In this document: piece after piece, positions 9,798-19,085 of the stretch | Position numbering within the stretch: the stretch's first letter is position 1 | Layout of the letters: each line of letters opens with the position of its first letter | Made by a program: the position numbers and the translations under genes | Assembly (NCBI RefSeq): GCF_018449795.1 | Contig: NZ_JAAVVE010000006.1 | Coordinates: 62,001-126,000, forward strand | Direction: 5' to 3' | DNA: 64,000 nt | DNA from: Sphingomonas sp. dw_22 | GTDB lineage: Bacteria > Pseudomonadota > Alphaproteobacteria > Sphingomonadales > Sphingomonadaceae | The notes under the pieces: generated by a model | What the model was told of the DNA's origin: nothing | Database searches by the model: none | What the model saw: only the letters and a program-made list of their open reading frames with translations

Positions 9798-12700
9798 CTA
9801 TTCGGCCGGCTGCAGGGCAGCATCGGCATTGAGGATCGGCCGGCGCCGGGCGAGCTTCTCGCCCAGCGTGCGGGTCACGACATAGAAGACGGGGGTGAAG
9901 ACCAGTCCGAAGCCGGTGACGCCGAACATCCCGAAGGTGACGGCAGTGCCGAGTGCGGTGCGCAGCTCCGCCCCTGCCCCGTGCGCCAGCGCCAGCGGCA
10001 CCGCGCCGAGGATGAAGGCGAAGCTGGTCATCAGGATCGGCCGCAGCCGCATCCGCGCCGCCTTCACTGCGGCATCGACGGCGGAGAGTCCCTCGCGCTC
10101 GGCCTGACGGGCGAACTCGACGATCAGGATCGCGTTCTTGGCGGCCAGCGCGATCAGCACGATCAGGCCGATCTGGGTGAGGACGTTATTGTCGAACCCG
10201 CGCAGGTTCACTCCCGCCATGGCCGCCAGGAGCGACATCGGCAGGATCAGGATGATCGCCAGCGGCATCATCAGGCTCTCGAACTGTGCCGCGAGCACGA
10301 TGAAGACGAACACGATGGCGAGCGCGAACACGATCCCCGCGGTATTGCCCACCGTCTCCTGCTGATAGGCGATACCGGTCCATTCAAAGCCATAGCCGGC
10401 AGGCAGGATCTGGGCGGCCAGTTCCTTCATCGCCTTCAAGGAATGGCCCGAGGAATAGCCCGGCGCGGTGTCGCCATCGATCTCGACCGCGGGAAAGAGA
10501 TTGTAGCGGGTGACGCGATAGGGCTCGGATTCGTCGTGGAAGGTCGCAAGGCTGCCGATCGGCACCATTCCGCCCAGATCCGAGCGGACCCGTAGATTGG
10601 CGATGTCGGCGGTCGTGCGGCGATAGGGCGCGTCGGCCTGGGCGGTCACGTGGAAGGTCCGGCCAAGCAGGTTGAAGTCGTTGACGAAGGCCGAACCGAG
10701 ATAGACCTGCATCGCCTCGAACACGCGCTCGGGCTTCACGCCGAGCAGATCGGCCTTTTGCCGGTCGATATCGGCGAAGATGCTGGGCGAGGACGTGTTG
10801 TAGAAGGTGAAGATCTGGGCGAGGCCCTCGGCCTTGTTGGCCTTGCCGACCAGTTCGCCGGCGACCTTCCCCATGTCCTGATAGCCATGGCCGCTGCGGT
10901 CCTGCAGCATCATGCGATATCCGGTCGCCGCGTTGCCGCCGATGCCGGCGATCACGGGCGGCGAGGCGACGATCACCAGCGCCTGGTCGATATCGGCGGT
11001 CGCCTTGCGGACGTCGGCCATGATCGCCTGGTCGGTGCGCCCGGTCCTGCCGCGCTCGTGGAACGACTTGAGCGGGAAGAACACCACGCCGCTGTTCGGC
11101 GCCAGCGTCGAGGACAGGCCGTCCATGCCGGTGAATGTCTCGGCATGGGCGATGCCGTCGATCTTGAGGCCGCGCTTCGCGATCTCCTTGACCACCGCAT
11201 CGGTGCGCTGGAGCGACGAGCCCGGAGGAAGCTGGGCGAGGACGGCGAAATAGCCCTGGTCCTGGAGCGGTACGAAGCCGCTGGGGGTGGCCCAGAACAG
11301 GCCGACGGTCAGTGCTATCAGCACCGAATAGATCGCCATCATCCGGCGCGGCATCAGCACCAGCTTGCGGGTGAGCGCGCCATAGCGCTCGCTCAGCCGG
11401 TCGAAGCCGTCGTTGAACCAGTCGGCCGCACCCTGGGTGTAGCGATGCCAGCCCTTCGGATCCTCGTGGCGGTGCGATGCCTTGAGCATCAGCGCCGACA
11501 TGGCGGGCGAGAGAGTCAGCGACAGGATCAGCGAGAAGATCGTCGCGGTGCCGATCGTGACGGCGAACTGCTTGTAGAACTCGCCCGACAGGCCCGTGAT
11601 GAACAAGGTCGGCACGAACACGGCGCACAGCACGAGCACGATCGCCACCAGCGCGGTCGAGACCTCGTCCATTGAGGCGCGGGCAGCCGCGAGCGGAGTC
11701 ATCCCGTTCTCGAGGTTGCGCTCGACATTCTCGACCACGACGATCGCGTCGTCGACGACGATGCCGATGGCGAGGACGATGCCGAACAGCGAGAGGTTGT
11801 TGATCGAGTATCCCATCGCCAGCAGCACGGCACAGGTGCCGAGCACCGAGACGGGGATCGCGAGCACCGGGATCAGCGCCGCGCGCCACTTCTGGAGGAA
11901 GACCAGGATCACGAGGATGACGAGGATCGTCGCCTCGAACAGCGTGTAGAAGCCGGCGTTGATCGAATCGACCACGAAGCTCGTCGGATCATAGGCGATC
12001 CGGTATTCGAGGCCGGCCGGGAAGCTCTTCGAGAGCGTCTTCATTGTCGAATAGACCGCGGCCCGGGCGCGCACCGCATCGCCGCCCGGGCGTGCCAGCA
12101 TGTTGAGGATCGCGGTCGGCTGTCCGTTCAGGTAGGTCACGGCCGCATAATTGTCGGTGCCGAGCTCGACCCGCGCGACGTCCTTCACATGCACCTGGCG
12201 GCCATCGGGATCGGTGCGGATCACGATGTCGGAGAACTGCTCGGGCGTGGTCAGGCGGCCCTGCGTCCGCACATTGACCTGGAAGGCATCGTCCGGCCCG
12301 GCCGGCGCCTGGCCGAGCTTGCCCGCGGCCACCTGGACGTTCTGCGCCCGCAGCGCAGCGACGATCTCGCCGGCGGTCAGGTCGAGCGCGGCGGCACGGT
12401 TGGGGTCGATCCAGACGCGGATCGAATAGTCGCGGCCGCCCGCCATCAGGTCGACATTGCCGATGCCGTCGATACGGCTCAGCGGGTCGAGCACCTGGGT
12501 GCGCGCATAGTTCATGATGTACTCGGCGTCACGCGAGCCGTCGGGCGAGACCAGGTTCACCGCCATCAGGATCGACGGCGAGATCTTCCTGGTCTCGATG
12601 CCGAGCCGCTGCACTTCCTCGGGGAGGCGCGGCAGCGCGGTGGCGACGCGGTTCTGCACCAGCACCTGCGCCTTGTCGGGGTCGGTGCCGACCTTGAAGG

Positions 12701-12983
12701 TGACAGTGATCGTCAGCTTGCCGTCGCCGGTCGATTGCGACGACTGGTAGAGCATGTCGTCGACGCCGTTGATCGCCTGCTCGACCGGCGCGGCGACGGT
12801 CTCGGCGACGGTCTGGGCGTTGGCGCCGGGATAGCTGGCGGTGACGGTCACCGTCGGCGGCACGATGTTGGGATATTGCGAGACCGGCAGCGCGAAATAG
12901 GCGATGGCGCCGACAATGGCGATCGCGAGCGCAAGCACGCCCGCGAAGATCGGCCGGTCGATGAAGAAGCGTGCGATACGCAT
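9798..12983 (-). CDS. RND multidrug efflux transporter, HAE1 family
   Basis: 1061-residue inner-membrane proton-antiport pump of the AcrB/MexF class. The N-terminus RFFIDRPIFAGVLAL is typical. TM segments cluster near residues 10-30, 335-550 and 860-1035. The acidic pair in TM4 (GIVVDDAIVVVENVER) that carries protons in AcrB is present. The porter domain carries the expected YPGANAQTVAETVAAPVEQ motif. The gene is intact over 3.2 kb. Adaptor gene upstream and outer-membrane-factor gene downstream are all spaced by less than 30 bp, so the three form one operon. Confidence 0.96.
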   Translation of the reverse strand: MRIARFFIDRPIFAGVLALAIAIVGAIAYFALPVSQYPNIVPPTVTVTASYPGANAQTVAETVAAPVEQAINGVDDMLYQSSQSTGDGKLTITVTFKVGTDPDKAQVLVQNRVATALPRLPEEVQRLGIETRKISPSILMAVNLVSPDGSRDAEYIMNYARTQVLDPLSRIDGIGNVDLMAGGRDYSIRVWIDPNRAAALDLTAGEIVAALRAQNVQVAAGKLGQAPAGPDDAFQVNVRTQGRLTTPEQFSDIVIRTDPDGRQVHVKDVARVELGTDNYAAVTYLNGQPTAILNMLARPGGDAVRARAAVYSTMKTLSKSFPAGLEYRIAYDPTSFVVDSINAGFYTLFEATILVILVILVFLQKWRAALIPVLAIPVSVLGTCAVLLAMGYSINNLSLFGIVLAIGIVVDDAIVVVENVERNLENGMTPLAAARASMDEVSTALVAIVLVLCAVFVPTLFITGLSGEFYKQFAVTIGTATIFSLILSLTLSPAMSALMLKASHRHEDPKGWHRYTQGAADWFNDGFDRLSERYGALTRKLVLMPRRMMAIYSVLIALTVGLFWATPSGFVPLQDQGYFAVLAQLPPGSSLQRTDAVVKEIAKRGLKIDGIAHAETFTGMDGLSSTLAPNSGVVFFPLKSFHERGRTGRTDQAIMADVRKATADIDQALVIVASPPVIAGIGGNAATGYRMMLQDRSGHGYQDMGKVAGELVGKANKAEGLAQIFTFYNTSSPSIFADIDRQKADLLGVKPERVFEAMQVYLGSAFVNDFNLLGRTFHVTAQADAPYRRTTADIANLRVRSDLGGMVPIGSLATFHDESEPYRVTRYNLFPAVEIDGDTAPGYSSGHSLKAMKELAAQILPAGYGFEWTGIAYQQETVGNTAGIVFALAIVFVFIVLAAQFESLMMPLAIILILPMSLLAAMAGVNLRGFDNNVLTQIGLIVLIALAAKNAILIVEFARQAEREGLSAVDAAVKAARMRLRPILMTSFAFILGAVPLALAHGAGAELRTALGTAVTFGMFGVTGFGLVFTPVFYVVTRTLGEKLARRRPILNADAALQPAE

Positions 12984-13009
12984 GGTGGCTCTCCTTGCGA
13001 AAAAGGGCG

Positions 13010-14248
13010 TCAGTTCGACGCGAGCGTGGCTTCGCCGGCACTGGACGCGGCGGCTGCGGGGGAAGTGTCGGGGGTGGCGGCGAAGCTGCCGGCCTTGGGC
13101 TGGACCTTGGCGCCGGGAGCGGCAGCGGGGATCCCGCCGATGACGACGCGCTCGCCCGGCTTCAGCCCGGCATTGATGACGCGCAGCCCGTCCACGACCG
13201 GGCCGAGCTTGACGATGCGCGGCTCGACCTTGTCGTCGCGGCCGACGACGAGCACGAGCTTGCTCGCCTGGTCGGTCTGGATCGCGGTATCGGGGACGAG
13301 CAGCGCCCGGCCGCGGCCGCTTCCCATCCGCATGTTGCCGAACAGGCCGGGAGTCAGCACGCCGTCGGGATTGGCGATCACCGCACGGCCGCGGATCGTG
13401 CCCGAGCGGGGATCCACGCCATTGTCGGTGAAGTCGAGCTTGCCCTTCCAGCGATAGCCGGTCTCGTCCTGGAGACGCACCTCGACGGTGCCGCCGCCCG
13501 CCTGTTGCCGCTTGGCCTTCAGGAACAGCCCCTCCGACGCATCGAAGGCGAAGTAGATCGGATCGAGCGCATTGATGGTGGTCAGCAATGTCGCCGCCGT
13601 CCCCTCCCCGCCCGACACCAGATTGCCGACATCGATGCGGCGGTCGGAGATGCGGCCGGCGATCGGCGCGCGGACCTGGGTGAACTCCATGTCAAGCGCG
13701 CGGGCACGGACACGCGCCTCGGCGGCGGCGAGCGCGGCTTCCGACGCGGTCACGCGGCTGCGTAGCGTCTCGACCTCGCTCGCGGCGATGGCGTCGTCGG
13801 CCTGGAGGCGGACGGCGCGCTGATAGTCCGACCGCGCAAGCGACAGCGCACTGCGGGCGCTGGCGACGCCGGCCTGCGCCTCGGCGAGCGCAGCCTGATA
13901 GGGGCGCGGATCGACAGTGAAGAGAAGCTGGCCTTTCGCGACCATCTGCCCGTCGTGGAAATGGATGGCGGTGATCGCGCCGCCAACGCGGGGCCGCACC
14001 TCGACCGCCTGGCTCGCGGCGAAGCGGCCGACATAGTCGTCCCACTGGTCGATGTTGCGCACCAGCGGCTGGGCGACGGTGACGACCGGCACCGGAGCGG
14101 ACGACGCCGCAGGCGCCTCATGGACCAACGTCGCGCCGATGCCCGCGGCAATGGCGAGCAACGGCGCGGCGATCAGGGCGCTCTTGCGCCAGCGGAGTGC
14201 GAGGCTGGGCCGGGCGGCCACGAGCGTCTCGGGAACGTGCATGTTCAT
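13010..14248 (-). CDS. RND efflux periplasmic adaptor subunit
   Basis: 412-residue membrane fusion protein linking the RND pump to its outer-membrane channel. One N-terminal transmembrane anchor (about residues 25-43) is followed by a first barrel-sandwich half (VEVRPRVGGAITAIHFHDGQ), an alpha-hairpin, then FTQVRAPIAGRISDRRIDVGN and the beta-barrel and membrane-proximal domains. There is no lipobox; the protein is anchored by the helix. The ATG at 14248 has AGAGG 6 bp upstream. It is first in the efflux operon, so the promoter should lie in 14249-14412. Confidence 0.94.
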   Translation of the reverse strand: MNMHVPETLVAARPSLALRWRKSALIAAPLLAIAAGIGATLVHEAPAASSAPVPVVTVAQPLVRNIDQWDDYVGRFAASQAVEVRPRVGGAITAIHFHDGQMVAKGQLLFTVDPRPYQAALAEAQAGVASARSALSLARSDYQRAVRLQADDAIAASEVETLRSRVTASEAALAAAEARVRARALDMEFTQVRAPIAGRISDRRIDVGNLVSGGEGTAATLLTTINALDPIYFAFDASEGLFLKAKRQQAGGGTVEVRLQDETGYRWKGKLDFTDNGVDPRSGTIRGRAVIANPDGVLTPGLFGNMRMGSGRGRALLVPDTAIQTDQASKLVLVVGRDDKVEPRIVKLGPVVDGLRVINAGLKPGERVVIGGIPAAAPGAKVQPKAGSFAATPDTSPAAAASSAGEATLASN

Positions 14249-14381
14249 GTCGACCTCTTCGCGCCGCCAGTCGGCGCCCTTGGCTTGGAAAGGGGTGGGA
14301 GGACCGCCGAGGGATGGGGGCGGGCGATCCTCCCGAGGCCAAAATGGCCTGCGCCGTCAGGTGGATAAAGCCGTCGGTAAA

Positions 14382-14394
14382 CTACGCTCTGTAG
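14382..14394. promoter_or_regulatory. Possible operator upstream of the RND operon
   Basis: CTACGCTCTGTAG has complementary CTAC/GTAG ends around a 5-bp centre, within TAAACTACGCTCTGTAGC. Short dyads of this form are common TetR-type operators upstream of RND pump operons, but no intact TetR gene is adjacent. The site is 134 bp before the adaptor start. The signal is weak. Confidence 0.25.
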
Positions 14395-14412
14395 CTTCAG
14401 CGACGACAATCA

Positions 14413-15060
14413 TCAGGCGATGGACTCCACGACGCCGCCATCGACCCGAAGCGCGGCGCCAGTGGTCGCAGAGGCCAGCGGCGAGGCGACATAGACCGCC
14501 AGATTAGCGACTTCCTCGACCGTGGCCGGGCGCTGGAGGATCGAGCTGGGCCGCTCGGCGCGGATGAAATCACGGGCGACTTCGTCGATCGACTTGCCGG
14601 ACTTGGCCTGCTCATCTTGCAACAGCGCGACCAGACCTTCCGAAAGCGTCGGCCCGGGCAGGATGGCGTTGACGGTGACACCGGTACCGGCGGCGCGCTT
14701 GGCGAGCCCGCGCGAGATCGTGAGATAGGCGGTCTTGGTCATCGCATAGTGGATCATGTCGGCAGGGATCTGGAGCGATGCCTCGGACGACAGGAACAGC
14801 ACGCGTCCCCAGTTCCGTTCGATCATGCCGGGCAGGTAGGCGCGCGAAAGGCGCACGCCCGACATCACATTGACGTCGAACATCTGCTGCCATTCGGCGT
14901 CTTCGATGTCGAAGAAGTCGCGCTGGCGGTAGATGCCGACATTGTTGACCAGGATGTCGGCATAGGGCTCGGCGGCGACCAAAGCGACAGCGCCCTCGGC
15001 TGTGCCCAGATCGGCGGCAACGCCGCGAACATCGACGCCGGGGACGGCGGCCCGTATCCG
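14413..15060 (-). pseudogene. Short-chain dehydrogenase/reductase, 5'-truncated
   Basis: About 215 C-terminal residues of an SDR. Present are the NNAG-like DILVNNVGIY, the catalytic serine in FLSSEAS, the YxxxK motif as YAMTK, and the C-terminal GAALRVDGG. Missing is the first Rossmann segment with the TGxxxGxG dinucleotide motif: the reading frame reaches RIRAAVPGVDVRG and then runs into unrelated sequence at about 15060. It therefore cannot bind NAD(P) normally and is most likely inactive. The break coincides with a fragment of a different SDR on the opposite strand. Confidence 0.75.
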
Positions 15061-15061
15061 G

Positions 15062-15186
15062 ATGACGATCAGGACGTTGCCGAGCTGTTCGCCACCCACG
15101 TCTTTGGTCCGGTCGCGCTAATGAAAGCGATGCTGCCCAGGATGCGCGCGCGGCGGCAATCCCTGGTTTCAGGAGGCCCTGGTTGA
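15062..15186 (+). pseudogene. SDR fragment on the opposite strand
   Basis: A short plus-strand frame reads VAELFATHVFGPVALMKAML then PRMRARR. This matches the alpha-E/alpha-F part of classical SDRs (typically LFETHVFGPLALTRAVLP followed by MRARRQGRIVN). Nothing upstream or downstream continues it. It abuts the truncated minus-strand SDR, so the junction near 15060 looks like a recombination or deletion scar. The sequence from here to 15439 contains no gene that I recognise. Confidence 0.5.
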
Positions 15187-15439
15187 GCGACCTTGGACTA
15201 AGCCGCCTGCGCTCGTACCGGAAGACTGGCCAGACCTCGCGGACTGAAGTCGTCAAGCCGCTTGCCGATGTCGGATGCCGCATCGGTTCCGCCATGACCG
15301 GGCTATGTTGGGTCGGCTGAAAAAGCAACTGATCGATGAATATGCACACATCCGTTGCTGCCAAAGCGGATCACGCGACCCGTAACGCTTGGGAAGAGGC
15401 TCTCGCAAAGCACGATGCCGCCCAGCGTGTGCAGCTTCG

Positions 15440-16405
15440 CTAGCCGATGCTATCCATAACGGCGCGCACGATGCTCGCCGTTCCCTTGCCTTGAGCCCAT
15501 ATCGGCTCGCCGGTCGGAAGCGCATCCTTCACGCAATAGAATGCCTGATGACTACTGCTCTTCCACGCAAAGATGAAAAGGTCGGCTGCCTTCGCGAGGC
15601 TCGTGAGTTGCGCCGTCACACGAGGTCCGAATTGACCGCGACCTTGCAGCCCGGAAACATATGCTTGAGCGTCCGCTTGGTGCGGCTGCCACCGGCTTCC
15701 GCGAGCGTGTAGATTCCGATCGTTTTGCCAGCGAGATCCGGAAGCGCCTTTTCGGCGGCATTCTCAGCAGCGGTTCGGTTAAGACCAGCAAGCGCTTCCG
15801 ACTCGACCCGGTAATCCTGGGCGAGATAGTCGATCGGTAGGAGGTCCGGCGGACCCAGCCGATGCGCAAAACCTTGAGCCTGCCCAATCACCTGCAAGAA
15901 GAAGCGCAGTCGAGCCTCGCGCGCAGCTTCCGACGCGGCCGGTGCAACGGCGAGAATTTCACAGACATCCAGGCTCCAGGGCAGGTGTGCATACGATCCC
16001 ATGCGCGTCTGAATTTCATCCAGGTCGCCAATCAGCCCCTCGTATTCGTCGCTGGATAGTCCGAATTCCAAAAGACGTGCGAGCAGTTGGCCAGGAGGTC
16101 GAGGTCCACGCGCGAAAGCGACTCGTCCATGGGGATAAGCATGAAGAGCATCGCGGCGAGAGGCTTGGTGGTGGGCGACACGTCTTCACCGGGGGGAAAG
16201 AAGGCACCGAATATCTGCGGGATGGATCGCCGGACAAGGGATGCGGCATCGCCGTTCAGATTGCCCAGCAGGTCTGCGAGTTCCTTCGATTTCGCAGCGT
16301 TGGTCCTGAAGGGGCACTGTCCCAACCCGTCACAGCATTCGCGACCGCCAATTCCGCGCCGTGCAGATCCACGCCCGTGCGCAATTGATCGGCCCAGAAG
16401 AGAAC
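15440..16405 (-). pseudogene. Unrecognised protein gene, frameshifted and truncated
   Basis: A coherent protein can be read on the minus strand by joining three or four frames: VLFWADQLRTGVDLHGAELA (from 16405), then KSKELADLLGNLNGDAASLV, RRSIPQIFGAFFPPGEDVSP, DEYEGLIGDLDEIQTRMGSY, then after a TGA at about 15616 LFIFAWKSSSHQAFYCVKDA, GKGTASIVRAVMDSIG and a TAG at 15440. Composition is coding-like throughout. The C-terminal style (FAWKSS, GKGSAS) reminds me of large proteins found in bacterial defence or DNA-modification islands such as DpdD, but I cannot confirm a family. The upstream side stops exactly where repeat copy 2 begins, so the 5' end has been lost. Confidence 0.6.
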
Positions 16406-16660
16406 CTAATAAATATCGACATCAATTTGAGAAGATTTCTCTAACTAAAATTGAAGTCAATTTTATAACACCAAATACACTCGTTTTATAACACGCGGAC
16501 GCGGTTCGAGTCCTTGGTCACTGACCTACATCTAAAATTTTCCGACGGCTCTTCTATACTTCTACACTGCCACCGTGTCCATACGGATGTCCTCGGATTT
16601 ATCGCTCTGACTTGATTGAGCGGTTGGACTCACATTCTGGAAGATCGATCTGGATTCCTC
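16393..16660 (+). repeat. AT-rich dispersed element, copy 2
   Basis: Related to copy 1 (3127-3370) and copy 3 (56101-56390). With copy 3 it shares the 13-mer CCCAGAAGAGAAC (16393-16405) and, 110 bp further, the 11-mer GGTTCGAGTCC (16503-16513; in copy 3 the offset is 108). With copy 1 it shares about 50 nearly identical bases from CCTAATAA, including the inverted repeat ACATCAATTTGAG ... CTAAAATTGAAGT. The 210 bp between its end and the IS (16661-16870) hold no gene that I can support. Confidence 0.6.
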
Positions 16661-16933
16661 CTTGTGGTCATCGAGAACGAGTATCCGACACGCTTCTGGC
16701 GCGCACAAATCGGCTTCCACCAATCTGCTTGCCTTCATCTGATTGCGCAGTTGACCTGCTCGCGGATTTTCAGCCGGGCTTGGCGTCGTTCACCCGCTCC
16801 TGGATCTCCGCAATGCTCCCGCTCACCGTCTCGAAGCTGGGCGCCGATCCGAAGATCATACCCGACATCGTGAGGTGGTGCCGGTTTTCTGGACAGGTCG
16901 CTAAGCTAATCCCGACGTGAGGAACGGACGGGA

Positions 16934-17218
16934 ATGAAGACGACGAGGAAGCGCTACGGCGCGGATTTCAAGGCGAAGGTGGCGCTGGAGGCGATCCGTG
17001 GGGATTTGACCCTGGCGGAGTTGGCGGCGAAGCATGGGGTGCACCACACGATGATCGCGGCATGGAAGCGCCAGGCGATCGAGGGGATGTCGGCTACGTT
17101 CTCCGGTGCTGGCGAAGCGGCCAGGGCGGCCAGCGACGCGGAAGTGGACAAGCTGCACGCCAAGATCGGCCAGTTGCTGGTGGAGCGGGATTTTTTAGCG
17201 AAGGCCTCCGGTCGATGA
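16934..17218 (+). CDS. IS3-family transposase OrfA
   Basis: 94-residue protein with a helix-turn-helix of the IS3/IS911 OrfA type (ADFKAKVALEAIRGDLTLAE, LAAKHGVHHTMIAAWKRQA) and a C-terminal leucine-zipper-like helix (EVDKLHAKIGQLLVERDFL) used for multimerisation. It binds the terminal repeats in this family. The frameshift heptamer TTTTTTA encodes the Phe-Leu near the C-terminus, so -1 slippage joins OrfA to OrfB. OrfA itself is intact. Confidence 0.93.
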   Translation: MKTTRKRYGADFKAKVALEAIRGDLTLAELAAKHGVHHTMIAAWKRQAIEGMSATFSGAGEAARAASDAEVDKLHAKIGQLLVERDFLAKASGR

Positions 17219-18105
17219 GCGTGGCGCGGAGGCGGGAGTGGATCGACCCTGCTCACGACGATCTGTCGATCACGGCGCAATGCCGGCTGCTGTCGATCAG
17301 CCGGTCGAGCTACTATTATGCGCCGGTGCCGGCGACGGAGGAGACGCTGGCGCTGATGCGGGTGATTGACGCGTCGTTCCTCGACATGCCGTGGTATGGC
17401 AGCCGCCAGATGGTCCGGCATCTGCGGCGTGAGGGTTATGACGTTGGCCGGCGCCGGGTGCGGCGGCTGATGGGCATGATGGGGCTCTCGCCCATCTACC
17501 AGCGGCCCCGCACGAGCGATCGGCACCCGTAGCATCGGGTCTATCCTTATCTGCTGCGCCGGTTGGCGATCGAACGGCCGAACCATGTCTGGTGCGCGGA
17601 CGTTACATATATCCCGATGCGGAGAGGCTTCCTCTACCTGGTCGCGATCATGGACTGGGCGACCCGCAAGGTGCTGGCGTGGCGGCTGTCGAACACCATG
17701 GACGCGGGCTTCTGCGTCGCGGCGCTGGAGGAAGCGCTGGGGCGCTTCGGTCGGCCCGAGATCTTCAACACGGACCAAGGTAGCCAGTTTACCAGCTTCG
17801 CGTTCACCAGCGTGCTGCGAGATGCCGAGGTGAGGATCAGCATGGATGGCCGGGGGCGATGGATGGACAACGTCTTCATCGAGCGCCTGTGGCGCTCTCT
17901 CAAATATGAGTGCGTCTATCTGCACGCCTTCGAGACCGGCTCCGAGCTACGCGCTGGCCTCAGCCGGTGGATCACCTATTATAATCACCAGCGACCCCAC
18001 TCGGGTCTGGCCGGGCAAACCCCGGCGGAGGCCTATAGGCGGATCGGCGTATCAGATCATGGGGGGCATGCCCCCCATGATCTGATGACCAAAATGGCGG
18101 CATGA
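17215..18105 (+). pseudogene. IS3-family transposase OrfB with in-frame amber codon
   Basis: Catalytic subunit with an rve integrase core. The DDE residues are present: Asp in WCADVTYIP, Asp in NTDQGSQF, and Glu in DNVFIERLWRSLKYE. An HTH_21-like N-terminal part (SRQMVRHLRREGYDVGRRRV) precedes it. The frame is interrupted by TAG at 17530-17532 (RTSDRHP, stop, HRVYPYLL), upstream of all three catalytic residues, so the translated product lacks the active site. The stop looks like a point mutation, because the same frame continues perfectly to 18105. Confidence 0.88.
18051..18086. repeat. 36-bp perfect palindrome inside the 3' end of OrfB
   Basis: The 18 bases from 18051 (ATCAGATCATGGGGGGCA) are followed directly by their exact reverse complement. 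It encodes the VSDHGGHAPHDL stretch of the OrfB tail, so it is translated. In RNA it would form an 18-bp stem with no loop beyond what sterics require, about 20 codons before the stop. It may act as a transcription or mRNA-stability element, or be a recombination by-product. Confidence 0.85.
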
Positions 18106-18235
18106 ACGACAACCAGGATTAGCTTAGCTCAGTCGCAAAACTGTCCAAAAAGGCGGGACCACCTCAGTTATCTGATAGGAGACGACGGGAACCCGGATCG
18201 ACGTTTGGCGACGTCACTCCCTATAGCCTTGGGGT

Positions 18236-18263
18236 GCCCGGCCTTCGTGCCGGGCTTTCCTTT
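18236..18263 (+). terminator. Rho-independent terminator
   Basis: Perfect 7-bp GC stem GCCCGGC / GCCGGGC (18236-18242, 18249-18255) with a CTTCGT loop, followed by TTTCCTTT. It lies 70 bp past the right end of the IS and reads on the plus strand, so it probably ended a gene that the IS or later deletions removed. The rest of 18167-18463 shows no gene. Confidence 0.75.
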
Positions 18264-18463
18264 ATGTGGTCACAGCCATTCCGTTGTTCGCTCACTGCCG
18301 GCCAAATGCCGGCATCGGCAAATCTCGCAGTTAAAATCCAACAAAGAAAGCGCCTGTGGTTCGTGATTTCGGATATCAATTCGCGCGGCCAGCCGAATCG
18401 GCCCCGGCATCCTGCGTTTCCGATTCGGACGATGCGGGCAGCGCCGCTTCGTGCGGGCGATAA

Positions 18464-19007
18464 TCACCACCCGCACCGGGGTGGCGCGGCGGCGTCCTCG
18501 ACCAGCTCGACATGATAGTCGGGGATTGCGTCCGCTTGGGCTATCCCCTTCATTGCAGAGCGAAAATTCGGCAGCGGGTTCTGATAGCCGACCTGCAGGC
18601 GGAAGGTCGCGAGATCCACTTCAAGCCGGCCATCCTCGGCGGTCGTGCGTGCCACCTCGTAGATGCGCCGCTCGATCGGGCCGAGCTGGAAATATGCGGC
18701 GGCATAGTTGAGCATCTGGCGATCGCGCAGGATCGCGCGATAGAGCCAGTGCGTAGCCGGACCTTCACCGCCTTCAGCCGGCGCTCGCCGGCGCGGGTGG
18801 TGCTGTAATGAAGCTGCCTCGGACAGCCAGGAGAAAAAGCCCTCCTCGCCCTCGCCGCCGGCCTCGATATTGGTCTTGACTTGGGTGCCCTGCCGCCGCC
18901 CCAGCGCCTCGGACAGCCGGGCATAGGGGTTTCATCCAGGCGGTCTTCGACAAAGAGAAGAAGGGAAAGGCCATCAGCGAGCGCTCGCTACGAGTCTCGC
19001 CCTTCAA
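18464..19007 (-). pseudogene. repA: Plasmid replication initiator RepA (RPA family), degraded
   Basis: Pieces of an RPA-type RepA typical of sphingomonad plasmids. The N-terminal piece is ERSLMAFPFFSLSKTAWMKP (about 18960), and the C-terminal piece is MLNYAAAYFQLGPIERRIYE, followed by VDLATFRLQVGYQNPLPNFR, ending at 18464. Between them lie frameshifts and an internal deletion, since an intact RepA is well over 250 residues and the two ends here are only about 250 bp apart. The gene is not functional. Its upstream side holds a 26-bp inverted repeat, as expected near a replicon control region. Confidence 0.75.
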
Positions 19008-19085
19008 GGGGCTGTCCAGCTGGAACAGTCACGCTACGATTGGGGGGATTGCTAGGAGGGCGGGGTGGGGCGAGTCGTTCCATAT

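Larger units (their letters stand above)
16871..18166 (+). mobile_element. IS3-family insertion sequence
   Basis: 1296-bp element with imperfect terminal inverted repeats at 16871-16896 and 18141-18166 (22 of 26 positions match; both start TGAGGTGGT from outside). It carries an OrfA/OrfB pair overlapping by 4 bp (ATGA) with OrfB in the -1 frame, and a T TTT TTA slippery heptamer at 17191-17197, the standard IS3 arrangement for making the OrfAB transposase. No target-site duplication is visible (ACATCG left, GTTATC right). OrfB contains an amber codon, so this copy is probably not autonomous. Confidence 0.92.

Noticed and set aside
12189..13765. Long plus-strand frames opposite the RND transporter and adaptor
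   Set aside because: Antisense shadows of well-recognised RND proteins.
16503..16513. T-loop-like GGTTCGAGTCC (also at 56209) suggesting tRNA genes or tRNA attachment sites
   Set aside because: No acceptor stem, D-arm or anticodon arm can be folded around either copy; it is explained as part of the dispersed element.
16770..16868. 32-codon minus-strand frame (MSGMIFGSAPSFETVSG...) ending at the IS border
   Set aside because: It is coding-like but very short, has no clear ribosome-binding site because the IS lies upstream, and matches no family I know; not supportable as a gene.
16865..18172. Target-site duplication around the IS3 element
   Set aside because: The bases flanking the inverted repeats (ACATCG and GTTATC) do not match, so no duplication can be claimed.
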